Shown here: in pieces, positions 9,577 through 10,176 of the stretch
Numbering within the stretch: position 1 is the first letter of the stretch
Layout: each line of letters begins with the position of its first letter
NCBI GenBank assembly: GCA_000231825.2
Contig: JH720298.1
Span: 1,685,400-1,695,575 of the forward strand
Source of the DNA: Tetrahymena elliotti 4EA
Lineage: Eukaryota; Ciliophora; Oligohymenophorea; Hymenostomatida; Tetrahymenidae
DNA length: 10,176 nucleotides
Direction of reading: 5' to 3'
Notes under the pieces: generated by a model
Database searches by the model: none
Seen by the model: the letters and a program-made list of their open reading frames with translations, nothing else
What the model was told of the DNA's origin: nothing
Translations under genes and position numbers: made by a program

Positions 9577-10176
9577 ATGAAAAACATAATAAAGCTGCCT
9601 CTGCTTATTATCTTGCTTGCTGGATTAATCCAAGTTTCCTCTGCTGAAACTTGTGATTAATTTACAAATTTTGATGGGTCTTGCATAAAAAAATGTCCTT
9701 ATCCTACTGTAGGAGTTTAAAACACTAAGGCTTGTACTTAAAATTTGCATGAATGTGAGAAGTATTATCTTAGAGAACCTAATGTTTGTGTTGAAGAATG
9801 TCCTCAATCTTATAAACCTTAACCAATGCCAGATTATAAGGTATAACTTTGTGTACCTTGCCTTTTTTAAGATGAGAAAGAAAATTGCTATGAAAAATGT
9901 CCTGTTGGTTTTATTTCAGATTTAACAAATTAAAAATGTTTGAACTTTCCATCTGATTGTAAATAATTCTTTGTCAAAGAAACATCATCTTGTGTAAGTT
10001 AATGTCCACTCAATTTTACTGCTGATGAGAGCTAAACCCCTAAAGTTTGCATCAATTGTAAATTAAATGGAACCTGTTCTAGTAGCAGTGGAAGTGGAAG
10101 TACTGGTGGTACCACAATTAATAGCAGTTGCTCTCTCTATCTAGCTGCTGATTTGTAAAATTGTGGTTTTAGATGT
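9577..10176 (+). CDS. Secreted or surface cysteine-rich repeat protein, 5' part
   Basis: Open frame in the ciliate code, 200 residues, still open at the right edge. It starts at the ATG that directly precedes a clear signal peptide: a charged start (MKNIIK), a hydrophobic core, and a likely cut after VSSA at residue 23. The rest has 21 Cys. Four CX3CP motifs stand at residues 36, 71, 104 and 139 (CIKKCP, CVEECP, CYEKCP, CVSQCP). They alternate with CX6C (53-60, 121-128) and CX2C (92-95, 158-161). This makes two tandem modules of eight Cys, 68 residues apart. The pattern recalls furin-like or growth-factor-receptor Cys-rich repeats, which are abundant in ciliate surface proteins; all Cys are probably disulphide-bonded. 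A Ser/Gly/Thr linker follows at 168-184, then more Cys. Whether a transmembrane segment comes later cannot be seen. Gln is often TAA. The decayed paralogue lies upstream on the same strand. The specific function is unknown. Confidence 0.88.

Noticed and set aside
9625..9807. Minus-strand open frame in the standard code
   Set aside because: It lies antisense to the signal peptide and first Cys module of the gene at 9577, where the plus-strand reading is clearly the real one.

Overview
The window reads as nuclear DNA of a ciliate close to Tetrahymena. It is very A/T-rich. TAA and TAG are read as glutamine inside clear protein families, and TGA is the only stop. The one gene with readable introns has AT-rich GT...AG introns of 56 to 274 bases. 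That is too long for Paramecium, whose introns are usually about 20-35 bases. Read with the standard code, every real gene here falls apart into short fragments.

Layout, left to right. 1-764 (+) is the 3' part of a papain-family (C1) cysteine protease. 765-1715 is an AT-rich gap between convergent genes. 1716-3547 (-) is a complete six-exon gene for cytosolic methionine aminopeptidase type 1, 389 residues, with the N-terminal zinc finger and all five metal ligands. 3548-4649 is an AT-rich gap with a (TTTC)8 microsatellite. 4650-6928 (+) is a decayed gene for a cysteine-rich surface-type protein, broken by about ten frame changes and several TGA codons. 6929-9576 is mostly non-coding, with a few weak coding-like islands that may be the far 3' end of the decayed gene. 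9577-10176 (+) is the intact 5' end of a secreted or membrane-anchored cysteine-rich protein that runs off the window.

The main result is the link between the last gene and the broken one. The intact protein is built from 68-residue modules, each with eight cysteines. The start of the relic lines up with it almost without gaps, and four of its cysteine positions are replaced by Arg, Tyr, Gly and Tyr. A second relic module keeps the family's cysteine spacing exactly, apart from one base missing from a run of A. The two therefore look like tandem paralogues on the same strand, one dead and one alive.

The protease and MetAP1 are unrelated housekeeping-type genes. Nothing suggests an operon or a joint pathway. 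No tRNA, rRNA, CRISPR array or transposon was recognised.
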